A stretch of 64,000 nucleotides of DNA from contig NZ_JAKNTW010000011.1 in the NCBI RefSeq assembly GCF_022213955.1, positions 1 through 64,000 of the forward strand, read 5' to 3'. Below, piece after piece: positions 26,565 to 35,124 of the stretch. This stretch comes from Dolomitihabitans soli. GTDB taxonomy: Bacteria > Actinomycetota > Actinomycetes > Streptosporangiales > Streptosporangiaceae. Position 1 is the stretch's first letter. Each line of letters begins with the position of its first letter. The position numbers were made by a program, and so were the translations under genes. Below the pieces are notes generated by a model, which saw only the letters and a program-made list of their open reading frames with translations, had not been told where the DNA came from and searched no databases.

Positions 26565-27797
26565 ATGGACACGTTCTCCATCAGACCCTACGCCGACTCC
26601 GAGTGGGCGGACCTCGCACGCGTCGACCAGGAGGCGTTCAACACCACGGACCCCGCCGGGCTCACCGCCCGCTACAAGTCCCTGATCGAGTTCGAGCGCA
26701 GTCTCGGCGCCTTCGACGGGGGCCAGGCGGTCGGCGCGGCGGCGGCGCTCACCTTCACCATGACCGTGCCCGGCGGTCCCCTGCCCGTGGCGGGCGTGAC
26801 CGCGGTGGCCGTGCTGCCCTCGCACCGGCGCCGGGGCATCCTGACCGCCCTCATGCGACGCCAGCTCGACGACCTGCACGAGAACGGCGAGGCCGTCGCG
26901 GCGTTGTACGCGTCGGAATCCGCGATCTACGGCAGGTTCGGGTACGGCAGAGCCTCCGACCAGCTGACCTTCACCATCCCCACCCGGAGCTCCCGGTTCG
27001 TCCCGGGCGCCCCCGTGGACGAGCGGCTGCGCAGCCGCCTGGCCGAACCGGCCGAGACACGCGAGGAACTGGAGAGGATCTACGACACGGTGCTGGCCGG
27101 GCGGCCGGGACACTTCGCGCGTACCTCCACCCGCTGGGACCACGTCCTCGCCGACGAGGACTTCGACCGTGCGGGCACCGGCCACCTGCGGTGCCTCCTC
27201 GTAGAGGACGACGAGGGAGCCCGCGGATACGCCCTCTTCCGGATCAAAATGGACTGGACCGGCCACGCCGTACCCGACGGAGAGATCCGGGTGAACGACC
27301 TCTACGCGACGGACCCCGCGGCGTACGCGCTGCTCTGGCGCGGCCTGCTCGACCGCGACCTGGTCGCCCGGGTCAGGGCGCCGAACCGCCCGGTGGACGA
27401 CCCGCTCATCCACCTGCTGGCCGACCCCCGCAGGTCGGTCCCGGCCTGGGGGGACGAACTGTGGATCCGGCTGGTGGACGTCGGCCGGGCGCTGCCCGCC
27501 CGCGCCTATGCCGCGCCGGTCGATCTGGTGATCGAGGTCGCCGACCCGCTGTGCCCGTGGAACGAGCGACGCTGGCGGCTGTCCGCCGACGAGTCGGGCG
27601 GGGTCTGCGAGGCCACGTCGGCCGCCGCCGACCTGACCCTTGCGGTCGCCGCGCTGGGCGCCGGCTATCTGGGCGGCCGGCCGCTCACGGCGCTGGTCGC
27701 GAGCGGCGCGATCGGGGAGATCACCCCGGGCGCCGTGCGACGGCTCTCCACCGCGATGTCGTGGGACCCCCGCCCGTGGTGCGGTCAGGTGTTCTAG
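26565..27797 (+). CDS. Eis-family GNAT N-acetyltransferase
   Basis: 410 aa, the usual length of enhanced-intracellular-survival proteins: two GNAT-like lobes and a C-terminal SCP2-like region. The acetyl-CoA loop is VAVLPSHRRRGILTALM. ALYASESAIYGRFGYGRAS contains the conserved Tyr that acts as general acid in Eis. The protein ends in Phe (CGQVF), consistent with use of the C-terminal carboxylate as catalytic base. Family substrates include aminoglycosides and protein lysines; the actual substrate is unknown. Confidence 0.92.
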   Translation: MDTFSIRPYADSEWADLARVDQEAFNTTDPAGLTARYKSLIEFERSLGAFDGGQAVGAAAALTFTMTVPGGPLPVAGVTAVAVLPSHRRRGILTALMRRQLDDLHENGEAVAALYASESAIYGRFGYGRASDQLTFTIPTRSSRFVPGAPVDERLRSRLAEPAETREELERIYDTVLAGRPGHFARTSTRWDHVLADEDFDRAGTGHLRCLLVEDDEGARGYALFRIKMDWTGHAVPDGEIRVNDLYATDPAAYALLWRGLLDRDLVARVRAPNRPVDDPLIHLLADPRRSVPAWGDELWIRLVDVGRALPARAYAAPVDLVIEVADPLCPWNERRWRLSADESGGVCEATSAAADLTLAVAALGAGYLGGRPLTALVASGAIGEITPGAVRRLSTAMSWDPRPWCGQVF

Positions 27798-27807
27798 AGT
27801 CGCGGGT

Positions 27808-27957
27808 ATGGCGCTGCAGAGCTTACAGATCACCGTGACCACCGCGATGCGCGCACGTGACGTCTCGCGGCCCACCGCCGAGGAGCAGGAGGCCGCCGAC
27901 GGCCGTCCGCTGCGAGACGAAGCGCCGCGGCGCGACTCACGCCGCAGCAGAAGCTGA
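27808..27957 (+). CDS. Small hypothetical protein (49 aa) preceding a tandem-repeat array
   Basis: It begins MALQSLQITVTTAMRARDVS, ends in an Arg/Ser-rich tail (RRDSRRSRS) and starts 10 nt after the Eis-like gene. I do not recognise a family. The codons are GC3-rich like real genes nearby. The stop falls at the first unit of the 24-bp array, in a different frame from the octapeptide that the array encodes. It may be cotranscribed with the acetyltransferase. Confidence 0.5.
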   Translation: MALQSLQITVTTAMRARDVSRPTAEEQEAADGRPLRDEAPRRDSRRSRS

Positions 27958-28161
27958 GCGAAAGCTCGCAGCGTGAGCTGAGCGCCCATTCAGAGCAAGA
28001 GCCGAGCGGACGCTCGTGGAGAAGCTGAGCGGACGCCCAGAGCAAGAGCTGAGCGGACGCTCAAACGGCAGAAGCTGAGCGGACGCTCAGAGCAGCAGTT
28101 GAGCGCCCACTCAGAGCAAGAGTTGAGCGGACGCTCGTAGTAGAGGCTGAGCGGATGCTCA
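27954..28161. repeat. 24-bp tandem array, nine units, each with an internal dyad
   Basis: Units start at 27954, 27978, 28002, 28025, 28049, 28075, 28099, 28123 and 28147. Lengths are 24 nt except unit 3 (23) and unit 5 (26). Consensus CTGAGCGGACGCTCAGAGCAAGAG, given here as two parts: a palindromic core TGAGCG-GA-CGCTCA plus an AGAGCAAGAG linker. Read in frame a unit gives Leu-Ser-Gly-Arg-Ser-Glu-Gln-Glu, broken by indels and stops. The array fills the convergent gap between the 49-aa gene and rpiB; unit 9 contains the rpiB stop codon. Possible roles: terminator cluster, multi-site operator, or decayed coding repeat. Confidence 0.93.
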
Positions 28162-28626
28162 CGGCAGCGAGGGAAGCTGGCCGATCGTCTCGTAGGACGC
28201 GATCTGGGCGATGCGCCGGCTGTGCCGCTCGCTACCGGAGAAGGACGTGCCGAGGAACACCTCGACGAACCTGGTCGCCTCCTCCGCGGAGTGCATCCGG
28301 GCGCCGACGCTCACCACGTTGGCGTTGTTGTGCTCGCGGGCCAGCGTGGCGGTCTCCTCGCTCCACGCGAGCGCGGCGCGGATCCCGCGCACCTTGTTGG
28401 CCGCGATCTGCTCGCCGTTGCCCGAGCCGCCGATCACCACGCCCAGGCTGCCCGGATCCTCGGCCACGCCCTGGGCCGCGCGCAGCACGAAGGTCGGATA
28501 GTCGTCCTCCGCGTCGTAGACGAACGGACCACAGTCGATGACCTCGTGTCCGTGCTCCTTCAACCAGGAGGACAGGTGGTTCTTGAACTCATAGCCGGCA
28601 TGATCGGCACCGATGTAGACGCGCAC
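28159..28626 (-). CDS. rpiB: Ribose-5-phosphate isomerase B
   Basis: Interconverts ribose-5-phosphate and ribulose-5-phosphate in the pentose phosphate pathway. RpiB/LacAB signatures are IGADHAGYEFKNHL, GVVIGGSGNGEQIAANKVRGIRAAL and HNNANVVSVGAR. The catalytic position carries Ser in GGSGNG, as in actinobacterial RpiB. 155 aa, start GTG 28626. It is divergent from def. Its stop lies inside the last unit of the 24-bp array. Confidence 0.96.
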   Translation of the reverse strand: MRVYIGADHAGYEFKNHLSSWLKEHGHEVIDCGPFVYDAEDDYPTFVLRAAQGVAEDPGSLGVVIGGSGNGEQIAANKVRGIRAALAWSEETATLAREHNNANVVSVGARMHSAEEATRFVEVFLGTSFSGSERHSRRIAQIASYETIGQLPSLP

Positions 28627-28721
28627 CCGCCCAGTCTTTCAGGTTCGAACGTCGAGCACGACCCGGCGCCCACTAGAGTAAGAGCTGCTACTGGCAAACA
28701 GTCCTTACAGGAGAACGCTCC

Positions 28722-29210
28722 ATGCGTGACATCCGAGTGATCGGCGACCCGGTCCTGCGCACCCCCGCCACGCCTGTCACCGACTTCGACCGCGACCTCC
28801 GCCGTCTGATCAACGAGATGTTCGCGGCGATGTACTCGGTCGACGGCGTCGGACTGGCGGGCCCGCAGATCGGCGTGTCACGCCGCCTGTTCGTCTACGA
28901 CATCAGCGGCAGGAAGGGGCACCTGATCAATCCCGAGGTGACCGTGGACGACCCCGAGCCGATCGTCGACGAGGAGGGCTGCCTGTCGGTGCCCGACCGC
29001 GCCAAGGGCTCACCGCTCTACGCGCCGACGCCGCGCGCCGCCGGGGTCACCGCCACAGGATTCGACAAGCTGGGACGGCCACTGCGGATCAAGGCGAGAG
29101 GGACGCTCGCACGCTGCTTCCAGCACGAGAACGACCATCTCAACGGCGAGCTCTACGTCGACAGGCTGCCCAGGGAGACCGCCCGCGCGGTGCTTCTCCA
29201 GGCCCCCTGA
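28722..29210 (+). CDS. def: Peptide deformylase
   Basis: Removes the N-formyl group from nascent proteins. The three motifs are present: GVGLAGPQIGV (motif 1, usually GxGLAAxQ, here Gly-Pro), EEGCLSVP (motif 2 with the metal-binding Cys) and QHENDHLNG (motif 3; the HEXXH form is HENDH). 162 aa. ACAGGAGAACG precedes ATG 28722. A -10-like TAGAGT lies at 28674-28679. Confidence 0.95.
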   Translation: MRDIRVIGDPVLRTPATPVTDFDRDLRRLINEMFAAMYSVDGVGLAGPQIGVSRRLFVYDISGRKGHLINPEVTVDDPEPIVDEEGCLSVPDRAKGSPLYAPTPRAAGVTATGFDKLGRPLRIKARGTLARCFQHENDHLNGELYVDRLPRETARAVLLQAP

Positions 29211-29223
29211 CCAACCTCGCCGG

Positions 29224-30630
29224 CTACATCTGCAGCGACTTGACCTCCAGATACTCCTCCAGGCCGAACTCGCCGAGCTCCCTGCCGATCCCCGACTGCT
29301 TGTACCCCCCGAACGGCGCGAGCGGGTTGAACGAACCGCCGTTGACCGCGACCTGCCCGGTGCGCAGCTGCCGCGCGAGCGCCACGGCCCGCTCCTCGCT
29401 CCCCGCCCAGACCGCCCCCGCCAGCCCGTACGGCGTGCCGTTCGCGATTCGCACGGCCTCGTCCTCGCGGGTGTAGGGGATGATCGAGAGCACCGGACCG
29501 AAGATCTCCTCCTGCTCGATGGTCATCCCGGCGGCCACTCCGGCGAAGACCGTGGGCAGCACGTAGAAACCGCGCTCGTGCGGGCGTTCGGTGCCTCCGG
29601 TCACCAGCCTGGCGCCCTCCTCCTCGCCGCGGTTGATGTAGCGGACCACCCGCTCCCGCTGCGCGGCGGAGACCAGCGGGCCGAGCCTGGTCCCCTCCTC
29701 GAACGGATCGCCGACGGTGTACTTCTCCGCGGCCGCGACGGCCATGGCGACGATCTCGTCGTACTGGTCCCGGTGGACGATCATGCGGGTGAGGGCCGAG
29801 CAGGTCTGGCCGGAGTTGATGAACGCGTTCGCCACGCCCACCTTGACCGCGACCGCCAGGTCGGCGTCGGGCAGGATCACGTTGGCCGACTTGCCGCCCA
29901 GCTCCAGCGCCACCCGCTTGACCGTCTCCGCCGCCAGCGCGGCGACCCTGCGCCCGGCGCGCGTGGAGCCGGTGAAGGAGACCATGTCCACCGCGGGGTG
30001 GGCGGCGATGGCCTCGCCCACGACCGGCCCGCGACCGCTGACCAGGTTGAACACCCCGGGGGGCAGCCCGATCTCGTCGAAGATCTCGGTCAGCGCGTAC
30101 GCGGCGAGGGGGGCCACCTCACTCGGCTTGAGCACCACGGTGCAGCCGGCGGCGAGCGCGGGCGCGACCTTGCACACGATCTGGTGCAGCGGGTAGTTCC
30201 ACGGCGTGATCGCGCCGACCACGCCGACCGGCTCCTTGATGATCCGGGAGTTGCCGATCCGCCCGCCGTCGAAGTCGTAGGTCTCGGCGAGCTGGGCGAA
30301 GGAGGCGAGGACGCCCGCGGGCATCAGGGTCTGCACCTTCAGCGCCATGCCGTACGGGGCGCCCATGTCGGTGGCGATGAGCCGTGCGATCCGATCGGAA
30401 CGTTCCTTGAGCAGGCCGGCCGCGGCGGCGAGCAACTTGCCGCGCTCCGCGGGGGCGGTGGCCGACCAGCCGGGGAAGGCGGCGGCGGCCGCGGCGGCCG
30501 CGGCCTCCACGTCGTCGGGGGAACCGGCGGGCACCCGGTCCACGATCTCCTCGGTGGCGGGGTTGACGACATCGATGCCCTCGCCTGACGTCGACGCCGC
30601 CCATGCTCCGTTCAGATACAGCTGACGCAT
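29224..30630 (-). CDS. NAD(P)-dependent aldehyde dehydrogenase
   Basis: 468 aa ALDH-superfamily enzyme. The catalytic Cys is in [14 protein letters not shown] and the general base Glu in [13 protein letters not shown]. The NAD loop is [15 protein letters not shown], and [12 protein letters not shown] is the late signature. The substrate is uncertain; long aliphatic or aromatic aldehydes are typical of this subgroup. ATG 30630 has AAGGATG upstream. The upstream DsbA-like gene has its own hairpin, so the two are probably separate units. Confidence 0.93.
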   Translation of the reverse strand: MRQLYLNGAWAASTSGEGIDVVNPATEEIVDRVPAGSPDDVEAAAAAAAAAFPGWSATAPAERGKLLAAAAGLLKERSDRIARLIATDMGAPYGMALKVQTLMPAGVLASFAQLAETYDFDGGRIGNSRIIKEPVGVVGAITPWNYPLHQIVCKVAPALAAGCTVVLKPSEVAPLAAYALTEIFDEIGLPPGVFNLVSGRGPVVGEAIAAHPAVDMVSFTGSTRAGRRVAALAAETVKRVALELGGKSANVILPDADLAVAVKVGVANAFINSGQTCSALTRMIVHRDQYDEIVAMAVAAAEKYTVGDPFEEGTRLGPLVSAAQRERVVRYINRGEEEGARLVTGGTERPHERGFYVLPTVFAGVAAGMTIEQEEIFGPVLSIIPYTREDEAVRIANGTPYGLAGAVWAGSEERAVALARQLRTGQVAVNGGSFNPLAPFGGYKQSGIGRELGEFGLEEYLEVKSLQM

Positions 30631-30660
30631 GTGCCCATCCTTACCCGAGGACCGGTATCT

Positions 30661-30688
30661 GGCGAGGGCGCGGGGCACCGCCCTCGCC
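30661..30688 (-). terminator. Hairpin after the DsbA-like gene
   Basis: GGCGAGGGCG (30661-30670) pairs perfectly with CGCCCTCGCC (30679-30688) around an 8-nt loop. It lies between the 3' end of the DsbA-like gene and the ALDH start, both on the minus strand. No T-run. Confidence 0.6.
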
Positions 30689-30742
30689 GACGACACTATG
30701 ACGTCAGCCCCGCGCCCACCGCCGATACCGGAGATCCGCCGG

Positions 30743-31375
30743 TCAGTCGAAGATCGGGGAGCGGGTGCGCGACCTCTTCAGTTCGAAGAACCCGTCGGTG
30801 CCCGCCACCAGGAGCACCCCGTCCCAGAGCCGGCCCGCCGCCTCGCCGCGCGGCACCGGGGTGACGACCGGCCCGAAGAAGGCGATCCTGCCCGCCGCGC
30901 CTTCGACCGCGATGACCGGCGTGCCGACCTCCTGCCCGACCAGTGTGATGCCCTCGGTGTGGGAGCGGCGCACCTGCTCGTCGAAGTCCCCGGAGTCGAT
31001 GGCGTCGACCAGGCCGACGTCGAGGTCAGCGGCTCGCAGGGCCTCGGCGATCGTCTCCCGCAACGTCGACCGGTCCGCCAGTCTGCCGTCGTTGTGGAAG
31101 CGGGTGCCGAGCTCGGTGTAGAGGCGGCCGAGCACGCCCTCGCCGTACTTCTCCGCGGCCGCGGCGAGCACGCGGACCGGGCCCATGGCGTCCTTGAGCA
31201 TCGCACGGTAGTCGCTGGAGATGTCCTTGTCCTCGTTGAGGACGCTGAGGCTCATGATGTGCCAGCGCGGCTCGATCGGGCGAACACGCTCGACCTCCAG
31301 GAGCCAGCGAGAGGTCATCCACGCCCACGGGCAGAACGGATCGAACCACAGATCCACGGGGATACGCTCGGTCAT
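30743..31375 (-). CDS. Mycothiol-dependent nitroreductase/DsbA-like protein (Rv2466c family)
   Basis: 210-211 aa thioredoxin-fold protein with [15 protein letters not shown] at the active site. The family reduces nitro-drugs and mixed disulfides using mycothiol. Here the motif is CPWA, so only the first Cys remains and a monothiol mechanism is expected. GTPVIAV supplies the cis-Pro. The start is one of two tandem ATGs (31378, 31375); AAGGAG spacing favours 31375. A sigma-R/SigH-type promoter lies upstream, consistent with thiol-stress control known for Rv2466c. Confidence 0.88.
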   Translation of the reverse strand: MTERIPVDLWFDPFCPWAWMTSRWLLEVERVRPIEPRWHIMSLSVLNEDKDISSDYRAMLKDAMGPVRVLAAAAEKYGEGVLGRLYTELGTRFHNDGRLADRSTLRETIAEALRAADLDVGLVDAIDSGDFDEQVRRSHTEGITLVGQEVGTPVIAVEGAAGRIAFFGPVVTPVPRGEAAGRLWDGVLLVAGTDGFFELKRSRTRSPIFD

Positions 31376-31416
31376 CATTGACTCCTTGACTACGACACCG
31401 GTTTACACCCGGACAT

Positions 31417-31443
31417 AACCCGATCTTCCAGGTGCGACATTCC
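31417..31443 (-). promoter_or_regulatory. Sigma-R/SigH-type promoter (GGAAT-N19-GTT)
   Basis: On the minus strand GGAAT (31443-31439) and GTT (31419-31417) are 19 nt apart, matching the thiol-stress ECF consensus GGAAT-N18/19-GTT. It lies about 40 nt before the DsbA-like start, a natural regulon member. The match is short, so the functional assignment rests on gene context. Confidence 0.65.
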
Positions 31444-31531
31444 CCTGCCTGTCGTGGCAGGATTCACACATCCGTTCCGCAACGGCGCGGAAGGACGGGG
31501 CGTGATGACGCTGTGTTAAAAAGGAGTGGAT

Positions 31532-34099
31532 GTGGCAGGCAATCTCACCCGTGACGAGGCCCGGGAGCGTGCCCGGCTGCTGAAGGTCCAGGCTTATGCC
31601 GTCGAGCTCGACCTCACCGAGGGCGAGGACCGGTTCGAGAGCGTGACCACGGTTCGTTTCTCGACCGGCCGGCCGGGGGCCACGACCTTCATCGATCTGG
31701 CGGGTGGTCACCTGCGGCATGTCACGCTCAACGGCACCGCGCTCGACATCTCGGCCTACGACGCCGAGCGGGGTCGTTTCCCACTGCCCGGCCTGGCCGC
31801 GGAGAACGAGCTGGTGGTGGACGCCGACTGCGCGTACATGCGCACCGGCGAGGGGCTGCACCGTTTCGTCGACCCGGTCGACCAGAACGTCTATCTGCAC
31901 ACGCAGTTCGAGACGGCTGACGCCCACCGGATGTACGCGTGCTTCGACCAGCCGGACCTGAAGGCCACCTTCGAACTGACCGTGCTCGCGCCCGCCGCCT
32001 GGGAGGTCGTCTCCAACGCCACCCCCGACGGTGTCGAGTCGATGGCCGAGCACCAGGGCAGGCACGGCACCCTGCAGGCCGCCAGGCGCTGGCACTTCCC
32101 CACGACTCCGGTGATGTCCACCTACATCACCGCCCTCGTCGCCGGGCCGTACCAGAAGGTGACCGACGAGCACGACGGCATCCCGCTGGGGATCTACTGC
32201 CGCTCCTCGCTCGCCGAGCACCTCGACCCGGAGAACATCTTCGAGGTCACCAAGCAGGGCTTCGACTTCTACCACAAGGTTTTCGGGGTCCGGTATCCGT
32301 TCGGCAAGTACGACCAGCTCTTCGTCCCCGAGTTCAACGCGGGCGCGATGGAGAACGCGGGCTGCGTGACGTTCCTGGAGGACTACGTCTTCCGCTCGCG
32401 GGTCACCGACGCGATGGTGGAGCGCCGCGCGGAGACGATCCTGCACGAGATGGCGCACATGTGGTTCGGCGACCTGGTCACCATGCGCTGGTGGGACGAC
32501 CTGTGGCTGAACGAGTCGTTCGCCACCTACATGTCGGTGCTCTGCCAGGCCGAGGCCACCCGCTGGGGGCAGGGGGCCTGGACCACCTTCGCCAACGTGG
32601 AGAAGTCCTGGGCCTACCGTCAGGACCAGCTCCCCTCGACGCACCCGATCGCCGCCGACATCCCGGACATGCAGGCGGTCGAGGTCAACTTCGACGGCAT
32701 CACGTACGCCAAGGGCGCCTCGGTGCTCAAGCAGCTCGTCGCCTACGTCGGCATCGACAACTTCCTGGCCGGCGTCCGCGACTACTTCGCCGAGCACGCC
32801 TGGGGCAACACCTCCCTGGCCGATCTGCTCACCGCCCTGGAGCGCACCTCGGGCCGCGAGTTGTCGTCGTGGTCGAAGGAATGGCTGGAGACCGCCTGGG
32901 TGAACACCCTGCGCCCGGCGTTCGAGACCGACGACGAGGGCAGGTTCACCGGCTTCGACGTGCTGCAGGAGGCCCCGTCGACGTACCCGACGCTGCGCTC
33001 GCACCGCGTCGCCATCGGGCTGTACACCCTGTCCGGCGGCGAGCTGAAGCGGACCAGGCGGATCGAGCTCGACATCGTCGGCGCCCGTACGGCGGTGCCC
33101 GAACTCATCGGCGAGACCCAGCCCGACCTGATCCTGCTCAACGACGACGACCTGACGTACGCCAAGGTCAGGCTCGACGCCCGCTCGCTGCGCACCCTGG
33201 TCGAGGGCGGCATCTCCCGCTTCGAGGAGTCCCTGCCCCGGGCGCTCTGCTGGTCGGCCGCCTGGGACATGACCCGTGACACCGAGATGGCGGCCCGCGA
33301 CTACGTCAAGCTGGTCATGTCCGGTGTCGCGTCCGTGACGGACATCTCGGTCGTCCAGACCGTGCTCCGCCAGGCACGCCTCGCCGTTCAGCAGTACGCG
33401 GACCCGGAATGGCGGGTCGCCGGGCTCGACCTGCTGGCCGGCGCCCTGCGTGAGCTGATCGGCACGGCCGCGCCGAGCTCCGACCATCAGCTCGCCTACG
33501 TCAACGCGTTCTCGCAGGTGGCCACTTCCGACCACGACCTGGCCTTCCTCCGTGCCATCCTGGACGGCGTGGGGGCGCCGGCCGGGCTCGTCGTCGACAC
33601 CGACCTGCGCTGGACCCTGATCCGGTCGCTGGTGTCGGGTGCGGTGCTGGACCAGGCCGACATCGACGCCGAGCTGCTGCGCGACGCCACGGCCACGGGT
33701 GAGCGCTCGGCCGCGATGTGCACCGCCGCCCTCCCGACCGAGGCGGGCAAGGCCGCGGCCTGGGCGAGGATCGTCGGCGGCGAGCTGAGCGGCGCACTGC
33801 TCCGATCGACGGTCCTGGGCTTCATGGACCCGCACCACGCGGCGTTGCTGGACCCCTACCGCGAGAAGTACTTCGCCGAGGTCGGCGACCTCTGGAAGCG
33901 CTGGACCTCCGACATGGCGCAGACCTTCGCGACCGGCTGCTATCCGGCGCTGCGGATCGAGCAGAGCACCGTGGACGCGACCGAGTCGTACATCGCCGCC
34001 GCCGAGCCGCCGCACGCGCTGCGCCGTCTCCTGCTCGAAGGCTCCGACGGCGTCAGCCGCGCGCTCCGGGCCAGGGCGAGGGACGCCGCCGCCGGGTGA
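31532..34099 (+). CDS. pepN: Aminopeptidase N (M1 metallopeptidase)
   Basis: Cytosolic zinc aminopeptidase, about 855 aa. The exopeptidase motif GAMEN is near residue 271 (FNAGAMENAGCVTF). HExxH is in ILHEMAHMWFGD near 305 and the third zinc ligand Glu is in LNESFATYMS. The ERAP1-like C-terminal domain follows. GTG 31532 (MAGNLTRDEAR) is chosen because AAGGAG lies 5 nt upstream; GTG 31526 overlaps the Shine-Dalgarno. A 15-bp terminator hairpin follows the gene. Confidence 0.96.
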   Translation: MAGNLTRDEARERARLLKVQAYAVELDLTEGEDRFESVTTVRFSTGRPGATTFIDLAGGHLRHVTLNGTALDISAYDAERGRFPLPGLAAENELVVDADCAYMRTGEGLHRFVDPVDQNVYLHTQFETADAHRMYACFDQPDLKATFELTVLAPAAWEVVSNATPDGVESMAEHQGRHGTLQAARRWHFPTTPVMSTYITALVAGPYQKVTDEHDGIPLGIYCRSSLAEHLDPENIFEVTKQGFDFYHKVFGVRYPFGKYDQLFVPEFNAGAMENAGCVTFLEDYVFRSRVTDAMVERRAETILHEMAHMWFGDLVTMRWWDDLWLNESFATYMSVLCQAEATRWGQGAWTTFANVEKSWAYRQDQLPSTHPIAADIPDMQAVEVNFDGITYAKGASVLKQLVAYVGIDNFLAGVRDYFAEHAWGNTSLADLLTALERTSGRELSSWSKEWLETAWVNTLRPAFETDDEGRFTGFDVLQEAPSTYPTLRSHRVAIGLYTLSGGELKRTRRIELDIVGARTAVPELIGETQPDLILLNDDDLTYAKVRLDARSLRTLVEGGISRFEESLPRALCWSAAWDMTRDTEMAARDYVKLVMSGVASVTDISVVQTVLRQARLAVQQYADPEWRVAGLDLLAGALRELIGTAAPSSDHQLAYVNAFSQVATSDHDLAFLRAILDGVGAPAGLVVDTDLRWTLIRSLVSGAVLDQADIDAELLRDATATGERSAAMCTAALPTEAGKAAAWARIVGGELSGALLRSTVLGFMDPHHAALLDPYREKYFAEVGDLWKRWTSDMAQTFATGCYPALRIEQSTVDATESYIAAAEPPHALRRLLLEGSDGVSRALRARARDAAAG

Positions 34100-34111
34100 C
34101 CGAGCCGGACG

Positions 34112-34145
34112 GAAGGGATCGGCCCGGTCACGGGCCGATCCCTTC
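34112..34145 (+). terminator. pepN terminator
   Basis: GAAGGGATCGGCCCG (34112-34126) pairs perfectly with its complement (34131-34145) around a GTCA tetraloop, 12 nt after the stop. No T-run follows, as is common in high-GC actinobacteria. Confidence 0.75.
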
Positions 34146-34251
34146 TCGGTGACGGCGGTTGCCGCAAGATCGGCCGTGTGTTTATCTATCCCGTGACTCC
34201 GGCGGCCGTCCGGTGGACAATGGCACTTCGGTGCGTCTCGGGGAGCTGTTG

Positions 34252-35124
34252 ATGAAGAGACCGGTGCGCAGGGCGCCCCTTGCGCTCGATCCCGTCCTGA
34301 TCATCGGCACGAGTCTGTCGATCGTCCTGGCCGTGATCTTCTACGTTCGCGAGGACGCCGCACAGGCGCTCGGCACCGTCGCGGGCCTCATCGGCGGAGT
34401 CATCACGCTGCAGATCCAGACCCTGCTGCGGGAACAGCGCCGGATCGACCACGAGACGCGCGTGGGCGCCATGGTCGCCACGATCGAGAAGATCGCCTGG
34501 TTGTCGGACCTCATGGAGCCGATGCTGCGGGCCGCCAAGCACGTGGAGCGGGAGTTCAAGGACACCCCGGCCGAGGCCGCCTGCCGCGCGGCCTTCGAGG
34601 AGTGCCTGCGTACCCTCGCCGACCTGGAACGCGGCCACTTCCGCGCGCCGTACGGCGACAACAGCGTGTTCCACGGCCTGATCACCAACAGCCGGCGGTC
34701 CATGTGCGTGACCAGCGTCCCCTCCGTCGATCTCGACTGGTGGCTGGAGCCGGTCGGCCGGCAGTACTGGCAGGCTCAGGTCGACGCGCTGAAGCGCGGG
34801 ATCGAGATCCGCCGGGTCTTCATCTACCAGGAGTGGTCCGACGCTCTTGACGCGCTGGCCCGTGAGCAGGTGGCGGCGGGTGTCAAGGTGCGGCGGGTGC
34901 ACATCGACCGGTTGCCTCCGCACATGCGGGTGATCACCGGGGTCTGGGACGACTCCTGCGGCCACGAGCTGAGCTACACGGCGGGCGGCGAGGCCGTACA
35001 CGACACCTTCACCGTCTCGCCGCCCGACCTGGAGCGGCTGATGCGGCAGTTCGAGATGATCGAGCGAAGTGCCGTGGAGCTCGACGAGCCCACCGCTCAG
35101 GGCAGCGGCGCGCGCACCTCCTGA
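34252..35124 (+). CDS. Membrane-anchored protein with PLD-like C-terminal domain
   Basis: 290 aa. Two TM helices near the N-terminus (PVLIIGTSLSIVLAVIFYV, ALGTVAGLIGGVITLQIQTLL) are followed by a coiled linker and a cytosolic domain. SRRSMCVTSVPSVDLDWWL, VDALKRGIEIRRVFIY and REQVAAGVKVRRVHID resemble phospholipase-D-like folds, but no HKD motif is present, so catalysis is doubtful. I do not know its function. GGGGAG lies 6 nt before ATG 34252. Its 3' end overlaps convergent rarD by 28 nt. Confidence 0.72.
   Translation: MKRPVRRAPLALDPVLIIGTSLSIVLAVIFYVREDAAQALGTVAGLIGGVITLQIQTLLREQRRIDHETRVGAMVATIEKIAWLSDLMEPMLRAAKHVEREFKDTPAEAACRAAFEECLRTLADLERGHFRAPYGDNSVFHGLITNSRRSMCVTSVPSVDLDWWLEPVGRQYWQAQVDALKRGIEIRRVFIYQEWSDALDALAREQVAAGVKVRRVHIDRLPPHMRVITGVWDDSCGHELSYTAGGEAVHDTFTVSPPDLERLMRQFEMIERSAVELDEPTAQGSGARTS

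Noticed and set aside
27954-28161. CRISPR array
   Set aside because: Units abut at 24 bp without unique spacers, and no cas genes are present, so it is a tandem repeat.
31403-34015. Long minus-strand frame opposite pepN
   Set aside because: Antisense shadow. The plus strand has GAMEN, HExxH and NESFATY in correct order.
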